NCBI GenBank assembly: GCA_012295275.1
Contig: CM022678.1
Coordinates: forward strand, 16,766,993 to 16,830,992
DNA length: 64,000 bases
Reading direction: 5' to 3'
Source: Chrysomallon squamiferum
Taxonomy: Eukaryota; Mollusca; Gastropoda; Neomphalida; Peltospiridae
The notes under the pieces were generated by a model. It was not told the origin of the DNA, did no database searches, and saw nothing but the letters and a program-made list of their open reading frames with translations. Position 1 is the first letter of the stretch. Every line of letters begins with the position of its first letter. Below are positions 12,072 through 25,058 of the stretch, one piece after another. Made by a program: the position numbers and the translations under genes.

Positions 12072-15000
12072 CTAAAACAAATGTATTATATTGATATTTG
12101 TTCCTTTCATTTGAGCTATTACACGCCTTTTGAACACTGATATTCTATAAATTGAAAGAATAATATTAATAAATTCTATTGTACTATTTTCAATTTTGAG
12201 ATAACATCCAAATATTAATAATCTTTTTAATTGTTCTAGAGAAAACCCTGTTTTCTTAAATATATATATATACATATTTCATGAAAGATTGATATTAATT
12301 CCTTCAATTCTTCACAATACGAAAATAAATGGCACAAATCTTCACCATCCTTCAAACACACTGGACATACACTAGATGAGATTTTGCCATATTTATATAA
12401 TTTGTTATATCTATATATTATATGATGAACTATTCTAAAATCTAAGTCTATAAATTCAGTAAATTTATCACTATAGTGTATCCATTTCCAAACTGGTCTC
12501 CAGACTATATTAAAACCAAGCTCATTCCATTTTTCTTCACAAGTTGGTGCTTTAAAGTTTTTTAAAATTAAAATAGAATAAATTATTTTAACTGTAAATT
12601 AACTGACATTTATCATTTCATTATTCTGAAACAAAAATAAATCTTTATTAGATGTTGATTTTTTAGCATTTCTCTTAATAGAACTTTTCCATTCATCTGG
12701 AAGTGATTTCTTAATAACATTGTAAGCTATATAAATTTGGTTTTTGGATAATTCTGGAGATTTTTCATGAATAATTTCTACAATAGCTGTAAAAGGAAGA
12801 AAACCTGATATTACTTCATATGCAATATCAGCCACTTTGACTATTCCACTTTTTATAAAAGAACTAAATAATAATAATTTGTTTTTATATTTAATGAATG
12901 GATTTTCAAAAAGTGGCTGAGACAATATTTCGTCTGTATCAAGTGGGAAATTACGTTCTCCATTATTAACATAGTCCCAAGCTGATAACATTTCAGCATA
13001 AAAAGGATTGATAACTTTTAAAGCTTCTTTACTGTATACTATTTTTAAAATGTCATAATTTAGATTCATATTCATATATTTTTCAAGAAATATTGACACT
13101 GTATATTTCCACACATTTTTAAAATTATTATCAAAAAATTTCTTTAACATTTTTATTCGAAAAGCCATTTTCTTTAATGAAATATCTTGAATATTTAATC
13201 CACCCGACATTTTATTTCCAATTATTGTTGAATATTTTATTAAAGGCGTTTTCCCTTCCCACATAAATTTACAAAATAATTTATGAATTTCATTTTCTAC
13301 CCAATTTGGTACATTTATTGTGCTAATGATATACCACAGTCTAGATGTTAATAAAGTATTCCATACTTCAGCTTTTCCGTGTAAAGTAAGTTTCCTTTGA
13401 CTCCATAAGTTAATTAGATTAGACATTTTAGCTAATTTATTTTTCCAGTTCAAAGTTTCACATAATAGTTTATTTGGTCCTAAATATATTCCTAGAATTT
13501 TAACATTGTTTTTATTTATTGATATTGGAATGTTAAAAGATAAGTTTTCAATCATGGTTTTACCAAGATAAAGTACTTCTGACTTATCTACATTGACTTT
13601 TGCCCCTGTAGCACTACAATACATATTTATTGTATTAAAAACATTTTCTACTGACTGAGCATCACAGACAGTTACTGTAGTATCATCTGCATGCTGAAAT
13701 AATAAAGAATTAAGTTCATTTGTTATTCTAATTCCATTCATGCTATGTCTTTTTTTAATTAAATTATTTAAGGGTTCTGCTACAATAACATAAAGCATCA
13801 TTGATATTGGATATCCTTGTCTAACCCCTCTTGTAATATTGAAAAAAGGTGTTAAATGTCCATTCATTTTTACACAACTTTTTATATTATTATATAGTAT
13901 TTTAATCCACTTTATAAAATTATCACCAAAATTGAATTTTTTCAAAACTTTTAAAATAAAACTATGTGATACTCTATCAAAAGCTTTCTCTTGATCTATT
14001 TTAACTATATACCCTTCTGTATTATTTAACTCGACAATATCTATAATATCTCTTACTGACATAATATTGTCAGTAATATCTCTTCCTTTTACACAACAGG
14101 TTTGTTCTGATGAAATAATAGTTGACATTACTTGTTTATAGCGATTTGCAAGAACTTTAGCAATAATTTTATAATCTACATTTAAAAGGCTGATAGGTCT
14201 GAAATTTTTTAGGTCTGCTTTATCTCTTTTTCTTGTAAAATAAATTAATTACTCCTTTTTTTCATACTACGTGACAACATTTCTTCTTTCTGAATTGACA
14301 TAACTACTTTATGAAAGACATTTTTAATATTTTCCCAGAATTTAACATAAAATTCTACTGTTAGACCATCCAAACCAGGTGATTTATTTCTATTCATTTC
14401 TTTTAAAGCTTCAGTTAATTCTTCAATTGTAATGTCTTTCTCACAGTTTTCACTTTCAGATTCCTTTAGTTTATTTGATATTAAATTTATTATTTCTTCC
14501 TGTTGAATAATATCTACATTTTCTTGCGTAAATAATTTTGAATAAAAGTCATAAGCATATTGTAATCTATCTTCCGTTTTTCTTGTTAATCCATTTACTG
14601 TGTTTAGCTCTTTAGTAGAATTTGATTCTTGTTTTGATTTTTCTAAACTGAGAAAAAAATGTGGTATTTCTATCCATATCTAGATTCCAATGACCTTTAG
14701 ACCTTAAAATAGCACCATTACATTTTGATCTCTCAATTAATTTTAATTTTTCTTCTAAAATTTGTATGTTACTCAAATCATGATGATTATTTACAGCTAG
14801 TTTAGCATATTCTCGTTTCAAAGCATTTTGTATATTATAATATTTTTCGTTATCTGATTTTCTCGTTTGTATTGCAAAATTTCTTGCACATGTTTTCATT
14901 TTATATTTTAAGTTGTCCCACCAAACACTAGGTTCAGTCTGTAACAAAGGACACTCAGAAGCATCATTAATAACTTCAATAATAGCTTTACAAAAACTTT

Positions 15001-15790
15001 CATCTTTCAACAATTCATTATTAAAGATACAAATACCTTGACCTCTCTCTACATGAGAAAAATCTATTTTAAGTGATAAAAAATTGTGATCACTAACCGA
15101 GGTATAGGATATGTATACATTACTTATAAACTGCAATAAATTTCTAGAAATTAAGAATAAATCAATTCTTGACTGTTTTATAGTTTTTTCAACTATTTGA
15201 GATCTAGTAAATTGCCTTTTATCTGGATTTCTGTGTCGCCAAATATCAACTAAATTATAATTAAAAATAACTGACTGTAATTCATTACTACTTTTCATAT
15301 TGAAAGTTTTATTATTAATGCCTAAATCTAAATTAGGATCTAAAATTTCATTAAAATCTCCTGCCATTATTGTATTTTTTAAATCCACAAATTTACATAA
15401 TCCTTTAAAAAATAAAATTCTTTCTTCAATATTATTTGGTGCATATACATTTATAAAACTGTATTCTTCTTCATCTATTTTCGTATTAATTTTTAAAATC
15501 CTGCCTTCAGTGTCGCAACCATTAAAAGTAAACTTATAAGGACATTCTTTTGATACCAGTATTGCTACGCCCCTTCTTTTTTTATTTGGACAATTATTAT
15601 AAAATATATTTCCTTCCCATAAATGTTTATATCTCTCAATGAAGTCATTATCCCAAAATGTTTCCTGTAGAAAAATAATATTTGCATCTTTACTTTTAAA
15701 TGTTGCAAAAACTGAATTTAATTTTTCAATATCTCTCAGTCCGTTACATTTATAGACAAGATCATAATTAGAATTAGAAAAATTAGAAAA
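12072..15790 (-). pseudogene. LINE ORF2: APE endonuclease and reverse transcriptase
   Basis: The endonuclease part (about 14650-15770) keeps IIFLQET, NVYAPNN, MAGDFNEIL, SRIDLFLIS and SVSDHN, the expected APE catalytic motifs in order. The RT part (about 12600-14600) has GLDGLTVEFY, FRPISLLNVDYKI, EKAFDRV, RGVRQGYPIS and QHADDTTV; the YADD box is HADD here. The C-terminus carries CPVCLKDGEDLCH...C. Lesions are frameshifts near 14655 and 14260 (A-runs), a TAA at 12599-12601 in frame with the downstream homology, and a shift in a TA repeat near 12270. It would nick target DNA and copy the LINE RNA if intact. Confidence 0.87.
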
Positions 15791-15867
15791 CTATTACCCA
15801 TTTTTAAAATATTCTATATCTTGTCTATATTCCACCCACCATACTCGTTCATCGCCCTGGCAACACT

Positions 15868-17091
15868 TTATCTCACACTTTTCATGCGAGCTGCTTGTCT
15901 CTTTTTTTGTTTTCTATTTTCTACCAAGCGCCACAGTTTTTCTTCTGACGGACGCTTGATCAATCTCGTTCGACGCGTTGTTTTACTCTGCTTACTATTT
16001 TCTGCTTCGATGGTTCCAGCTTCCTTGTTAGTATTTTTCACTGTGGTGTTTTTATCAGGGGATTTTTCTGGTTTTTCTCCATTTTCCGATTTTTGTTTTT
16101 CCTTTTTGATTTTCATTTCTGTTGTATTTATCTTCTGGATACTTTCTGCTTCACTTTCTTTCTTCTCCTTTGATTTTACATTATCTGTAGTATATTCCAT
16201 ACCATCACTTTCTTTTTTCTCCTTTGATTTTACATTATCTGTAGTATATTCCATACCATCACTTTGTTTTTTCTCCTTTGATTTTACATTATCTGTAGTA
16301 TATTCCATACCATGACTGTCACTGTCGCTGTTTTTTTGTTCGTCGCTGTCATACTCTATCCAACACTCACATTCATCCTCTTTGTTTCCACACTTCTCAC
16401 ACAGAAATACGTTCGGGCAGTTTCTAGCAAAATGTCCTTTTTGTTTACAGTTATGACACCTTATATTTGGACAGTCTTTCAACAAATGATTATCCGCTAT
16501 ACAGTTGTAACAGACTTTTATTTGATTGTCATGTAAAACTCGAAAATATTTTATTAATTCGTAAGTCCGAAATTTCATTGAGTATGGTAAACTTTTTATT
16601 CCGGGTGGAAATTCCACTCTCACATGTCTTGTTCCATCTGCAATTTTTGTCCCTTTGTATAGTCTTCTATAAATTGGTGATAGAATTTCTATTTTCATTT
16701 CTTTCAATTTGTCTTCAATTTCTTCATCTTCAATGTAGGAAGGCAAGTGCAAAAAGGAAACTACTACAGTTTCAGATTTCAAAATTCACGTCTTTATTTT
16801 TAGACCTTTCAATTATGTTTCATCAATTTCCGTAATCATTCTAGCTTGTATAATATCTTCTAGTGTTATTTCATAAGAGTCGGATTCTTTGGGTACGCAC
16901 GCTTTTATCTCATTACCCACCTGGCCACTTACAAAATCTATCATGTCGCCTGCTGAAATTTTCTTGTTATCTTCTACATTTACAATCACGCTGCATTCTT
17001 TTTTAAAAACATTTTTTCTCATTACTTCTTTTTTTAAATTCATATCTTTGATCTTTCCTTCGTAATTTTCAGATTCTTCCGCCCAAGACAT
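15868..17091 (-). pseudogene. LINE ORF1: CCHC RNA-binding protein
   Basis: Starts MSWAEESENYEG at 17091, a plausible start after a short 5' UTR. An RRM-like central part (VVVSFLHLPSYIEDEEIE through VRVEFPPGIKSLPYSMKF) is followed by CYNC...H...C and CHNCKQKGHFARNC zinc knuckles and a further cysteine cluster (about 16363-16515). A lysine/glutamate-rich tail contains a triplicated 18-residue unit. The reading frame is interrupted by TAA (16813-16815) and TGA (16786-16788) without a frameshift. Known role in the family: RNA packaging of the LINE. Confidence 0.85.
16150..16311 (-). repeat. Three 54-bp in-frame repeats in LINE ORF1
   Basis: Encodes GMEYTTDNVKSKEKK plus three residues, three times in a row, nearly identical in DNA, just after the zinc knuckles. 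Confidence 0.93.
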
Positions 17092-17174
17092 AATACTTAG
17101 TTTACAACAAAACCTTTCCGAAGCGAGAGCCGACGTGAAACGCGTCCACACTCGACGCCACCTTAACTGGAAGT

Positions 17175-17976
<802 letters not shown>

Positions 17977-18009
17977 CACCACTCTGCCAAATCTCGACGA
18001 CAACGATAA

Positions 18010-18336
18010 GTTCTAATTTAAGCTATACAACCCGCATTCAGACTCAACTGATTAAGCTCTATATTTAAAATAAATTAAAATTGCAGACAAAAAATATATT
18101 GTCTTGATATAGAAACCCACACACACATACAAAAAGTAAGAAGTTAATAAATTTCAAAATTAATTATAAAAATGTTATTCTATGTTTATAATTAAAATGC
18201 GTCAGTGGAAAGAGGGAATTTCCCTTTTTTACTTGTTTCGTTTGTGTGAGTCGAATTAGCTTAACTTTCCGAGAAACACCCCAAGTGTGACATTGATAGT
18301 TTATACGATTGATTAAAATAAGACACACACACTCAT

Positions 18337-18369
<33 letters not shown>

Positions 18370-18879
18370 GAGAGAGGTCGCACGAAGTTTCACAAACGAG
18401 CTGTTACTGTGTTGGATGGCGCGGAAGAGGATAGATCCAGTGACCCCAGAGACGAATTTTAAAATGTTTAGGGTAAATAAAACATGTTGGACAGTACTAC
18501 TCTTCTTTCTGCTGTAGCTATTACTATTGCTACTACGACTACGACTACTACGAATATCACACAACAATAACGTATCAATAGGGGTGTACTTTCTAAAACG
18601 TTTCCTATCATTATAATAATCACATACTACTACTACTGGTACTACTTTTACTACTATTAGTACTAATACTGCTACTACTACAACTAGTATCAATGCTGCA
18701 ACAATAATGATGTACTGACACGTGTTAAGTTACTAAACGTTTATTATTACTTACCATATTCTATTCCTACTATTAGTACTAGTACATTTATTATTGTGTT
18801 TATATGTGTACATATATTTTTGTGTGTATGTATATGTGTTTATAGGTGTATATATTTTGGTGCATATATGTATCGTCAT

Positions 18880-18918
<39 letters not shown>

Positions 18919-19646
18919 TGCACGCATAACTTTTGACATTCCTTCAACAGAGAACAGTCCAGTAAAATACGTCCTTTCTGAGCATATAACACATACAATT
19001 AATATAGCAGAAACACATGGTACCCAGACATTGTACTGAGAACAGAAATCTTAATATACAGAGACAGATATACATGTTTTATTTTACTTCACTTTAATTT
19101 AATTTATATTGATTTAATTTCCATTTATTTCATTTCATTTTAATTCGATTATTTAAATTCATTCAATTTGTCTTCATTTATTTATTTTACTTTTGTTTTG
19201 TTTTATTGCATTTTACTTTATATTATTTTATTTTCTACTATTTTATTTTATTTTTTCTTTATTTTATTTTTTTATTTTGTTTAATTAAATTTATTTTAAT
19301 CTTATTTCAAATCAGTTTATTTCACTTTATTTTAATAAGGAACAAAAATTATTAAAACAACAACAAAAAACCCAATAACATTCCAAAATAACTTAAATGG
19401 GATTTGTACATTTCTATTATATACAAATATAAATGAATGTTTAGTCGGTTGCATTATTTACTGTTAATGTGTTTTATACATCGGCAGCTGATTTAAACAC
19501 TCACATTTGTGTTGATTGTTTGAGTTGTTAAAGGAAAAGTTAATACTTGTAACATTTAAAACGGCGTGTTTTACTTCTTTTCATACAAAAAAGTGATATT
19601 CTTTTCACTTTTGTATCACTTTTGTAAACAGATAATAATAAAACAA

Positions 19647-19690
<44 letters not shown>

Positions 19691-20119
19691 TAATAATCAT
19701 AATCATAATAAAAATAATAATGATAATGATAATAATAAATTAATTAATTAATTAATCAGTGCGTGTACATTCTTAAGTACATGCAAAGGAAGTATTTCCA
19801 GTATAGTATGATCTCTGTTCTAAATATAGACATGCTTCATTGGAAAATATAAGAAAATGTTTATTTTTGTTCTATTACACACAAGGAAACTGAACCTGCA
19901 AGTAGGACAGTAGCCGCTATAAAAGAAAGCACATTCTAGTATTCTTATAAAACAAATAAGTATTTTTCGTTTCTTTCTTTTGCGTCTGAATTATTTACCA
20001 TGTTAAGATAGTGTGTTACCTGTAGAAGAACTGACACAGGAAACTCGAATAACTTTTTCGCTACCGGATTTACAAGAACATTGAAATTCCCGATTCACGC
20101 GACGGAAGCTGAATTAAAA
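18010..20119. other. Intergenic and 5' flank of gene B
   Basis: Contains (CA)n and (GT)n runs (18320-18375, 18884-18914), (TTTTA)-rich sequence (19075-19330) and an (AAT)n run (19648-19735). From about 18940 it is similar to 23150-24650 and 55975-57530, the flanks of the other signal-peptide exons. No gene recognised. Confidence 0.6.
19885..19897 (+). promoter_or_regulatory. IRF/ISRE-like motif upstream of signal exon B0
   Basis: GGAAACTGAACCT, a one-base-degraded form of the GAAANNGAAANN core. It lies 223 bp upstream of the ATG at 20120, at the same relative place as in the other copies. Function is inference. Confidence 0.35.
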
Positions 20120-20162
20120 ATGTTCCCGATGATAATTCTGCTGTTTGTTTTATCTCAGACAG
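20120..20162 (+). CDS. Signal-peptide exon B0 (upstream, alternative)
   Basis: MFPMIILLFVLSQT plus one nt, then GTAAGT. A hydrophobic signal-peptide core with an intact donor in phase 1, which suits the ShK exons. A conserved leader precedes the ATG. It could be an alternative first exon for gene B or the relic of a lost copy. Confidence 0.7.
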
Positions 20163-21616
20163 GTAAGTGTGTTTGACTAGTTTAAATATGTATTTGAATC
20201 TGTGTGCTGCCTTTGTGTTTGTATGTGCGTATACGTTTGCGTGTCTTTTTTGTCTTAAATATCTGAGTAACATTTAAATGTTTAAGCCACATAAAATAGC
20301 CTAATTGTTTCGTTTCTTGTTAAAAATAACCAGACAATCTAATGAGAGGACAGGAAAACACAGGATTCAGAAAATTAAATTGTAATCGTAGTAGTTAAAT
20401 ATAAGTAAATGAAATATAATTCTACATCGCACACAATTTATAATATCTATGTATCTATTTATCTATCTATCTGTCTATGTATCTATCCCTCGATTTATCT
20501 AGCTATCATTCTATGTATCTATCCATCTTTCTATCTAGCTATCTATCTATGTATATGAAGCATGTTTCAAATTCACCTGCGCCGAAATACGTACGTCTCA
20601 TGAAGAAAAAAACAATTATCGGCTCATGAGAGACTTTGTTATAAAAACACGTATAGCCGTAGAATTTATTTCCAGTGATTTGTGTTCCTAAGTTAAACAA
20701 TTTGTCTTTATTATTTTTATTTCTAATAATAAAATCTTGTATTTATGTGTATGTATATATATATATATTGCATATATAATATTATCCAAAATGCCGGTAT
20801 TAATAATCTTTCATACTGTATTGGAAAAACTTTCGTAAAGTTTCCCTCCGTATTTTAAAGTAACAGATTCTTTTCATAGCTGTATCATTAGAAAGAGCAC
20901 TTTTTTTTATATATATATATATATATATATACAGTGAAATTGAATCTTAAAGCAACTTCACGTCCAAACACTCTGAGAGATATCTGAGCAGAGCGTGTTT
21001 TTGCTATCGAACCACTTGATATGTCGCGGCCATGAAGCCGATGTACCAGCCTAAAAACATTCCCCCGCACCCAAAATTTATCACTAAATAGAATTTAAAG
21101 AATACAATCATAAAATGTAGTTGATTTATGCAAACTGTATGTTCCTTAATTGCAATGAATGTTGCGTTATGCATAGTGATTCAGGATTCGTTAGTTACCA
21201 GATTGTAAAATACAGATGCTTTTGAGCACTCAGGATAAAATTTACATTTTATTATCTACATAAAGGGGAAATTTGGTCATTTGTACGATAATCCTTCCTA
21301 AATCCTGCTTGAATTGCAAATAGCATATCATTTCAAGGTACAACTTTAATCTCTTGTTTAACACAGAAGATAAAATAGATATAATAGGTCTATAATTTTC
21401 ACCCTCTCCTGCCAATTTAATCTTAATGAAGAACACTGAGTACAGTTTAAAAATATCTAGGCGAGGTTTTTATACCGGGTTTCATGACCTGATCATGAGT
21501 GAAGGAAAATATTTCCGGCGTTACACGACTTATATTGTAAATATAGATATGTGTCATTGTTAAAATATGAAAAAAATGCTTATTTTTAAATACGATCTAT
21601 TCCCCATGTCCTACAA

Positions 21617-21629
21617 GGAAACTGAAGCT
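21617..21629 (+). promoter_or_regulatory. IRF/ISRE-like motif, dead signal exon
   Basis: GGAAACTGAAGCT, 238 bp upstream of the decayed ATG at 21855. Same position as in the other copies. Confidence 0.3.
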
Positions 21630-21854
21630 ATAAATATCGGCCGAAGCGAGTATAAACAATATTCTTTGTAGTATTTTTGCAAAAGTTTAAGTATTTTTTG
21701 ATATTTTTATTTTTATTCGTCTAAAGTATTTAACATGTTAAGATAATGTGTTAGGTACAGAAGATCAAATACTGAAACATGAGTAACTTTCTCGATGACG
21801 AATTCAGAAGAACACTGAGATTTCTGTTTCACGCAGACGGAATCTTAGTTAAAA

Positions 21855-21896
21855 ATGTCCCGGTAGTAATTCTTCTGTTTGTTTTATACGGGGACA
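21855..21896 (+). pseudogene. Decayed signal-peptide exon
   Basis: ATGTCCCGGTAG: one C is missing relative to MSPVI-type exons, giving a stop after three codons. The donor GGTAAG has become GGGAAA. The leader upstream is still recognisable. Confidence 0.75.
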
Positions 21897-22164
21897 GGGA
21901 AACATAATGTTAAAACAATTAAATTGTAAGCTTGGTAGTTCTGTATAAATAAATGAAATATAATTCTACATCCCACACAATTTAAAATATAAAAAATATC
22001 TGATTATGATATGTTTGGTATAAAAACTACATGCAGCAGTACAGTTTATTTCCCGTTCTTAGAGTTCCTAAATTAAATAATTTAGATTTCTTATGCAGAC
22101 TTTTACTTTTTTATATAATTAATTACCTTTTTGTTGTGTTTTTCATTTCGTTGTTTTAAATATT

Positions 22165-22212
<48 letters not shown>

Positions 22213-24426
22213 CAAATATACATACATATAGATATTGAATATATAAGATAACCCAAACAGCCAGTCATACACTATTGAAAAACTTTCATGAAGTTTCTTG
22301 ACTGTTTCCTAGAACAGATTATTTTGTTAGTTATATCATTAGAAACGGCAATATTTTATATGTAGTAAAAAGAGAGTGAAATTGAAGACTAAAGCAATTA
22401 TTCATCCAAACACTGTGTAGTAGTTTGTAGCTATATTACTTTTTGTTAATTACGATCAAAATCGAGTTAAGCATAACAAATCGGGATTCGACAACTATGA
22501 ACTTAATGACAATAGTTTTATGGTAAGTGAACAAGTCAGTTATCGAGATCATTGCAGATTTTAGAATACATATCTACTGTGTACACCGCAAAAAAATTTG
22601 CATTCGTCTCCACATGTGTAAACTTAGTCGTTTTAACAATAGTCCAACCTAAATGCTGCTTGAATTTCAAGTAGTGTATCAAATGCATTTTTAATCTATT
22701 CTTATACACAATAGTAAAAATGTGTCTATAATTTTCCTCAACGCCTTTAAATTAAATCTTAATTAACAACAGTGAGCACAGTATAAAAAATATTTGGGAG
22801 CTGTCTTTGTTTCTGTAGCTGTGATGTTATTACATATAGGACTTATCCTTTTGCTCATAAGCAGAGGTCATTAACCTTGTCGTTAGGGACATGAGTACGC
22901 ATTTGACTACTGTGGGCGGTTTGCCCTTTTGGGTAGATCGTTTGACACCCGTAACTTTCATGTGGTGGTGTTTGTGTTTGCATGCTTGTTGTGTGTTTTT
23001 ATGTGTGTGTATGCGAGTCTGTGTGTCTGTGTGCCTTTGTATGTGTATGTATATTTTTGTATGTATGTATAATAGTGTTTATATGTGTATATGTATTTGT
23101 TTGTGTCTGTGTCGTCATTCGTGTGCGTGTGTGTGTGTGTGTGCATGCACGCATAATTTTTGACATTGCATAAGAAAAAAAGGTATACTAGAAATACATG
23201 ATACCCAGACATTGTGCTGATAAATGAAATCTTAATACACAGAGATAGATATACATGCTTTATTTTAATTTAATTTAATTTAATTTATATCTATTTAATT
23301 TCCATTTATTTCATTTTATTTTAATTCGATTATTTAACTTCATTTCATTTGTCATCATTTATTTATTTTATTGTAATTTATTTTATTTATTGTGTTTTGT
23401 TTTTATTCTATTTATTTTATTTTATTTTATTTATTTTATTTTATTTTGTTTAATTAAATTTATTTTAATTAATTTACTGAATTATTCTAATTTCCAAAAT
23501 ATACTTTTAAAAATTATCCATTTAAAATAATTATCCAGTAATAATAAATTAATTTTAATTTAAGTTTATTACAAATCCGTTTCATTTTGTTTTAATAAGG
23601 AATAAAATTATTAAATAAAGTAACTATTTAATAAAAGAAAAAGAAAACGCACTTAGCATTACAAAATAAATTAAATAGCATTTGTACATTTCCATTAAAT
23701 ACAAATATAAATGAATTGTTTCAGGAGCTCTGGTCGAGATAGACAATCTAGATTTTTGGTGTAAATATACTGAGGTAATTATTTAGAGTTTATTAAAACA
23801 AATTAGATTTAAGAATAATGTACTTGTCTTAGGTGGTAATGGGGTTATATGAGTATCATAAGTATTTTCTGTCCTGTCCGCCCAACAATGCCGGATACAC
23901 AGCGATAGGTAGGTGAACATTTTCAACTTGCTAAGTCAGTTGCCTTATTTACTGTTAGTGTGTTATATACATCGACAGCTGGTTTAAACATTCACATTTA
24001 TGTTTATTGTTTAAGCTATTAAAGGAAAAGTTAAAACCTGTTTCATTTAAAACGGCGTGTTTTACTTCCTTTCATACATCAAAGCGATATTCTTTTCACT
24101 GTAAAACTTTTGTAAATTAATGCGAAATAGAAAAAAAAAAAAAATAAATAAATAAATAAATAAATAGGAAAATATTAAATATTTTGTTCCTCCCTTGCTA
24201 TGTGCGTGTAGGCCTATACGTACATACATACATGTACGTATATGTGTATGTATCTATGTATACATGTGTGTATGTATCTATACATGTAGGTATAAATCAG
24301 TGCGTGTACATTCGTAAGTACATACAAAGGGAAGTATTTCCAGTGTAGTATGATCTCTACTCTAAATACAGACATGCGTCATTGCAAAATATGAGAAAAT
24401 GTTTATTTTTGTTCCATGACCTACAA

Positions 24427-24439
24427 GGAAACTGAAACT
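24427..24439 (+). promoter_or_regulatory. IRF/ISRE-like motif of gene B
   Basis: GGAAACTGAAACT, an exact match to the GAAANNGAAANN interferon-regulatory-factor core, 230 bp upstream of the ATG at 24657. Regulation by an IRF is inference from motif and conservation. Confidence 0.45.
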
Positions 24440-24656
24440 GCAAGTAGGACAGAAGCCATTATAAACGACAGCACATTCTAGTTTTCTTTCAAAAATATAT
24501 GTATTTTTTCTTTCTTTCTTCTTCGTCTAAAGTATATGTTAAGATAGTCTGTTACGAATAGAAGAACATATACTGGGAACTCGAATAACTTTCTCGCTGA
24601 CGAATTTACTAGAACATTGAGATATACGATTCTCTCGGACTGAAGTTGAATTAAAA

Positions 24657-24699
24657 ATGTCCCCGGTAATAATTCTGGTGTTTGTTTTATCGCAGATAG
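24657..24699 (+). CDS. Gene B signal-peptide exon
   Basis: MSPVIILVFVLSQI plus one nt, donor GTAAGT. Hydrophobic signal peptide, phase 1, nearest first exon to the ShK exon of B. Confidence 0.82.
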
Positions 24700-24999
24700 G
24701 TAAGTGTGTTTAATTGTTTAAATATACTTTCAGTCTGTGCACGTGTGCTCTGCTTGTGTGTAAGGTGTGAGTGTTCGCTCGTGCTTGTGTGTATGTGTGT
24801 ACTCGCGTGCTTGTGTTGCATTCAGAATTAGATATATTTAATGTTTAGGCCACGTAAAATAAATTAGTTCAATTTTCAGTGATTTCTTTCTAAATTAGCT
24901 AATTTAAATATATATTTTTTGTCTTGTTCTTTTTCCTGTTGTTTTTACATAATTTATTACTTTTTGTTTGTTTTTTTTTTTTTTTTTTTATTAATAATA

Positions 25000-25058
<59 letters not shown>

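Larger units (their letters stand above)
11687..17165 (-). mobile_element. Tx1/L1-type non-LTR retrotransposon (LINE), inactivated
   Basis: About 5.5 kb on the - strand with a terminal poly-A (T-run 11687-11704), ORF2 (about 12072-15790), ORF1 (15868-17091) and a short 5' UTR. ORF1 has CCHC zinc knuckles. ORF2 has an APE endonuclease, a reverse transcriptase and a C-terminal C-x2-C...H...C knuckle. The RT phrases SLLNVDYKIIAKVLANR and IDQEKAFDRVSH fit the Tx1 branch of L1 elements. Two stops in ORF1, and at least three frameshifts plus one stop in ORF2, show it is dead. No clear target-site duplication was found. Near full length. Confidence 0.88.
20163..24656. other. Repeated 5' flank region between signal exons
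   Basis: Holds (GATA/CTAT)n at 20455-20560, (CA)n 22167-22212, TTTTA-rich sequence 23260-23470, and blocks shared with the flanks of C and E. An example of a shared block is GCAGAGGTCATTAACCTTG at 22862, also near 25700, 37195 and 61280. It contains one decayed signal exon at 21855. No other coding signal. Confidence 0.6.

Noticed and set aside
11687-17165. Flanking 0.7-1.2 kb direct repeats as LINE target-site duplication or LTRs
   Set aside because: They are far too long for a target-site duplication, they contain a SINE and microsatellites, and the internal element is a non-LTR LINE with a poly-A tail.
18164-18693. Candidate - strand protein genes near 18.2-18.7 kb
   Set aside because: Low complexity (VCVCV) from CA repeats, no family similarity recognised and no supporting splice context.
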